From JANQOH01 sp965243325 (GTDB taxonomy: Bacteria > Pseudomonadota > Alphaproteobacteria > UBA7887): DNA of 64,000 nt. Made by a program: the position numbers and the translations under genes. Below, piece after piece: positions 60,626 to 64,000 of this stretch; within the stretch, counting starts at the first letter, position 1; each line of letters starts with the position of its first letter. The notes beneath the pieces are model-generated. The model did not search any database, had not been told where the DNA came from, and saw only the letters and a list, made by a program, of their open reading frames with translations. The stretch is taken from contig CBDEUQ010000003.1 in NCBI GenBank assembly GCA_965243325.1, forward strand, positions 1 through 64,000, read 5' to 3'.

Positions 60626-62008
60626 TCACGCCATCGCCAATTCGGCATTTGGCTTTCTCTGGTCACCGGCGGGCTGGATCAATTGGTAGCCGAGGGTCCG
60701 AGCCTTGCGCCGCAGGTTGGCGAGGGTGCGGTCGACGCGCCGTTTCTCGTAGGCCTCCATCCCCTTTTCGACATAGGCCTCGCCCCGCGTCACCATTGTA
60801 AAGATCAGGCAAGCCAGTTCGCGGGCGGTCGCGGTGATCGCGACGGGCGCGTCCTTTCGCGCGAGACGGGCGCGGTGTCTGGCGCCGATGAAGGTCTGGC
60901 TCCTTCGTGCCGACATGGCCGCCATGCGCAGCGCCTGCCCGACGGGGTTGACCGCCTTGTGCGCCCGGCCCGGCAAGGGCTTGCCGCCGCTGATCCGCGT
61001 GCCCGGCGCCACCCCCAGCCAGGAGCAGAAGTGCTGGACGGAGGGGAAGGCGGAGAAGTCCGGGCCGATCTCGGAAGCGATCGTCAGGGCCGTTGCGGGA
61101 CCGATGGTCGGGATCGCGGTCAGGTCGACGCCCATCATGTTGGTCAGGGCCACGGTCAACGCCTTGCCGGTCATGGGGTCGCCCACGCCCGGGCGGGGCG
61201 TTTCGAGAGATGCGTCGTCGTCGGCAGGCCCGTCCGGCGGCGTCAGATCGTCGATCTGCGCCGCGATCCGCGCCTCGCAGTCCTCGATCTGCCGGTCGAG
61301 GAAGTCGTAGCGCTGCATGGCCTGCTCCAGGGCGAAGAGATGCTCCTCACGCTAGGTGCCTTCCAGACTGGCCGCGATCCTCTCTTCGCTGGCCTTGATC
61401 CGCCGGTGTCGGAACGATGCCAGACGCTCCGGGTCGCGTTCGCCGTCGACGATCGCCCGCAGGATCTTCATCCCGGTCTGCCCCGTGATGTCGGCGATCA
61501 CCGAGTCCAGCCGGACATTCATCTCGGTCAGCGCCTTCTGCATGTGCTGCACGCAGCGCGAGCGGTCTTCGGTCAGGCGCTTCATCTGGCGCACGTAGGA
61601 GCGTAGCGGGCAGACCGCATCGCCGGGACGGAAGGCGCCCCGCAGCAGCCCGTAGGACAGCAACTGCCAGATCCACTGGCAGTCGAGCACGTCGCTCTTG
61701 CGCCCGGCGATCTGCTTCGTCATCCGCGGCGGAACCAGGAGCACCTCGAAGCCGGCGCGCTCCAGCACTTCGTAGACCGGGATCCAGTAGACCGAGGTCG
61801 ATTCCATCGCCACCGTCTTCACCCCGCACGACGATAGCCACTCCGCCATCGCCTGCAGGTCGCGGGTGAAGCCGTCGAACGCCCGCACCGGTTCCGAAGA
61901 GCGGGCCGGATCGACAGCCACGAAGTGGCGGTCCTTGCCGATGTCGATCCCGGCGCAATCCGGGTTCACCACCTTCAGGCGCTGCCGCTTCCTGTTCTTG
62001 CGGGCCAT
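60626..62008 (-). pseudogene. IS110-family transposase with an in-frame TAG
   Basis: The reading starts at ATG 62008, with GGAGGG 6 bases upstream (MARKNRKRQRLKVVNPDCAG). It shows the DEDD domain (GIDIGKDRHFVAV, MESTSVYWIPVYE, KSDVLDCQWIWQLL), then a TAG at 61352-61354 between SLEGT and REEHLFALEQAMQRYDFLDR. The same frame then continues through the Transposase_20 domain (IPTIGPATALTIASEIG, FCSWLGVAPGTRISGGKPLP) to 60626. The stop replaces a residue that is tyrosine or tryptophan in relatives. Unless read through, the protein lacks its catalytic serine half and is inactive. Confidence 0.88.
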
Positions 62009-62278
62009 GCAGGACCCTCCCTCGAACTGCGTTGCGCTGCGGCCGGGGAAGAACCGCACGGCAATTCCCAATCTCTCGAACGAGGTCGCGGCAAGCCGCG
62101 CCATCAGTGACACAAGCCGATCGCGGTCCGGGCCAAGCTCAGAAACGGGTGCCCAAAGAGCACGCCAGTGACGCGACGGCCTCGATTCCCCGGCCGTCGC
62201 CACTTCACGGAACCGCCGCCGAAGGCACAAGCCCCAGTTACTTTCGCGACTAAGCCGCCGCGACACGGGGGTGGGGGC
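62009..62278 (-). other. Untranslated 5' end of the IS110 element and gap to the Slam-like gene
   Basis: No gene is seen in these 270 bases. In the IS110 group (unlike IS1111) the guide or bridge RNA is encoded upstream of the transposase, which is this stretch. Exact element ends were not found because no inverted repeats or duplication are visible. Confidence 0.3.
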
Positions 62279-63649
62279 TCAGAACTGCCTGACGAAACTC
62301 AGTTCGCCGCCGGTGCGCTTGTAGTCGTAGAGCTGGGCGTTGGTGTCCCGCTTCTCGTGCACCAGCGCCAGTTGCGGGCTGAAGCCCCGCACCGTGAAGG
62401 CGCGGTTGAGCACCGAGAGCCGCAGCGAGCGCGTGCGGTCCGCGCGTGCCTCCCCTTCGGGGGTGAACGGCGCCCAGTTTCCCTTGTAGTCGGTTCGGCG
62501 CAGTTCGCCGCTGCCGCCGACGGTGAAGCCCCACGGCAGCGCCACCGCGACGCCTGCGCGCACCCACCGGCGCTCGTGTCGCCAGCGCTCCGACTCCGGC
62601 CGTTCGCGGCCCCAGCCGGCGTTGGCGTCCAGGCGCACGGTCGGCGCCGCGATCCAGGCACCGCCGAACGATGCGTCCACGACCGGGCCGTCGAGGTAGG
62701 TCCGATCGCGGTAGCGACGGTCGTGCCACGACGCTCGCGCATGTGCCGTCACACGCCGCCCGAAGCGCCCCGCCGTCTGCAGCCGCACGCCGGCCTCCCG
62801 ATGGTCGGGAACGCCGCCCAGCCAGCGCTGGCGGACGCTCGCGAGGACGCTCGCTTCGGCGTTCTCGCCCACGAGCACCCGCGGCCCCGTGTGCAGCGAC
62901 AGCGACGTCTGGTCGAAGACGCTGCCGGCGTACTCGCGCCGCGAGGCGTCGGCGCCGGCGCGCAGCCGCGTGCGCTCGCCCAGCGGGTGCTGGTATTCGC
63001 CGCCGCCCCACACCGAGACGCCGATGCCCGAGGTCGTGAGGTCCTCGGCGTCGCGCTGGAACGGCAGGCCCTGAATGTAGATCGTGCGTTCGGACGACGC
63101 GGCGCCGATGTTGGTGTCGGGCGCCAGCGCCGCGCCGACGTACAGGCTCCAGCGCCGCCGCGCGCGGATTTCGCCGAGGAAACGACGCACGTTGGCGGTC
63201 ACCGCCGGTGGCGGGTCGCCGGCCAGCACGCGTTCGAAATGCCGCCGCGCGAGGCGGTCCTCGCCCTTGAGGAAGAACGCGCGGGCGAGCTCCAGGCGCA
63301 CGCGCACGAGTTCCGGCCGATTCACCAGCATGGCGCGAAACGCCTCGATGGCCTCGTCCAACAGCGCTTCGCGCTCAGCGTCGTCGCCGGTCGTCCGCCT
63401 CGACATCTCGACCGCCGACAGGCCGAAGAAGAACAGCGCGTCCGCCGCAACGGCCTCGCCCTCCAGCAGCGGCCGCAGCACGGCGAGCGCCTCGTCGAAA
63501 CGCCCCTCCTCGATCAGCGCCCGCGCTTCCGCGATGCCGGAAGCGGACGCCTCGGGAGGCGGCGGGGCGTGCTCGTCGCCCGCCGCCGGGACGGCGAGCG
63601 CGAGCAAAACGAAAGCCGCGAAAACGCGGCCTGGGATATTCGAGAACAT
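62279..63649 (-). CDS. Slam-like outer-membrane beta-barrel protein with TPR domain
   Basis: A 456-residue protein: a signal peptide (SNIPGRVFAAFVLLALAVPA), a helical TPR region (residues about 40-160: ARALIEEGRFDEALAVLRPL, LARAFFLKGEDRLARRHFER), and a C-terminal barrel of alternating strands ending in phenylalanine (SFVRQF). The RRRWSLYVGAALAPDTNIGA junction is typical of the surface lipoprotein assembly modifier family, which helps lipoproteins reach the cell surface. No candidate client lipoprotein is adjacent. Confidence 0.85.
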   Translation of the reverse strand: MFSNIPGRVFAAFVLLALAVPAAGDEHAPPPPEASASGIAEARALIEEGRFDEALAVLRPLLEGEAVAADALFFFGLSAVEMSRRTTGDDAEREALLDEAIEAFRAMLVNRPELVRVRLELARAFFLKGEDRLARRHFERVLAGDPPPAVTANVRRFLGEIRARRRWSLYVGAALAPDTNIGAASSERTIYIQGLPFQRDAEDLTTSGIGVSVWGGGEYQHPLGERTRLRAGADASRREYAGSVFDQTSLSLHTGPRVLVGENAEASVLASVRQRWLGGVPDHREAGVRLQTAGRFGRRVTAHARASWHDRRYRDRTYLDGPVVDASFGGAWIAAPTVRLDANAGWGRERPESERWRHERRWVRAGVAVALPWGFTVGGSGELRRTDYKGNWAPFTPEGEARADRTRSLRLSVLNRAFTVRGFSPQLALVHEKRDTNAQLYDYKRTGGELSFVRQF

Positions 63650-63768
63650 GCTTCACACTCGCACACGTCGCGCGGCCGGACAAAGAAAAAAGACCGGTGG
63701 AAGACACGGCCCGCAGGCTGGATTTCGCGCCGTCCGGCGGTGTATGGAGCGCGGCGAACGGGGGGAGC

Positions 63769-64000
63769 ATGTTCGACAGCGTGCTGATCGCCAACCGCGG
63801 CGAAATCGCCTGCCGCATCGCCCGCGCGTGCCGGGAGCTGGGCCTGCGCAGCGTCGCGGTCCACTCCGACGTCGACGCCGGCGCGCTCCACGTCGCCGTG
63901 GCCGACGCCGCGGAGCCGATCGGACCGGCGGACCCGCGCCGGAGCTATCTCGACGCCGACGCGCTGCTCGCCGCCGCCGAGCGCTCGGGCGCCGGCGCCG
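63769..64000 (+). CDS. Biotin carboxylase N-terminus (acyl-CoA carboxylase alpha subunit), runs off the right edge
   Basis: The 77 codons present begin MFDSVLIANRGEIACRIARA, the universal biotin-carboxylase start, followed by CRELGLRSVAVHSDVDAGAL. GGGGGGAG lies directly upstream. The gene could be the alpha subunit of a propionyl-, methylcrotonyl- or geranyl-CoA carboxylase; the split cannot be made from the N-terminus. It is divergent from the Slam-like gene. Confidence 0.92.
   Translation, partial: MFDSVLIANRGEIACRIARACRELGLRSVAVHSDVDAGALHVAVADAAEPIGPADPRRSYLDADALLAAAERSGAGA

Overview
The window looks like part of a GC-rich alphaproteobacterial chromosome. Support comes from the cysteine-free L31 protein, the split transhydrogenase genes (pntAA-pntAB-pntB), the TPR protein-bamB-der block, frataxin, and frequent GTG starts with 4-base ATGA/GTGA overlaps. 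I cannot name a genus from sequence alone.

The left half (1 to about 32.7 kb) is accessory DNA. It opens with the N-terminal part of a MobF conjugative relaxase running off the left edge, a small unknown gene and an HU-type protein. A complete type I-E CRISPR-Cas locus follows: cas3, then after a 300-base regulatory gap the compact operon cas8e-cas11-cas7e-cas5e-cas6e-cas1-cas2, a short leader and an array of 35 repeats and 34 spacers. The array is cut at its far end by a broken IS5-like transposase. From 13.6 to 32.7 kb lies a mosaic of insertion sequences (IS630 intact and in pieces, IS256 nested in IS1595, IS701, an IS1111-type IS110). Among them are several AT-richer cargo genes: exported proteins of unknown function, a PASTA-type exported protein whose 5' end derives from an IS630 end, a methyltransferase-nuclease fusion and a 736-residue coiled-coil protein. 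Four related tyrosine recombinases, one intact and three broken, sit in this stretch. Two of them overlap head to tail at 28.99-32.66 kb and form the right end of the island. No tRNA attachment site is visible.

The right half (32.9-64 kb) is ordinary chromosome. A PPOX-family protein and a class III CoA-transferase precede a PQQ-dependent alcohol dehydrogenase carrying the DxD signature of lanthanide enzymes. Near it are a cytochrome c, two Sel1-repeat proteins and a small four-cysteine exported protein, which together suggest a periplasmic oxidation module. Next come htpG, a cobalamin-independent methionine-synthase-like gene, the outer-membrane assembly pair and der, glcF, a MATE exporter and the transhydrogenase operon. 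A tightly overlapping run follows (pdxY, SDR, enoyl-CoA hydratase, O-acetylhomoserine sulfhydrylase-like, alpha/beta hydrolase), then rpmE, cyaY, an MsbA-like ABC exporter and a proline iminopeptidase. An IS110 element with an internal stop codon, a Slam-like outer-membrane protein and the start of a biotin carboxylase close the window.
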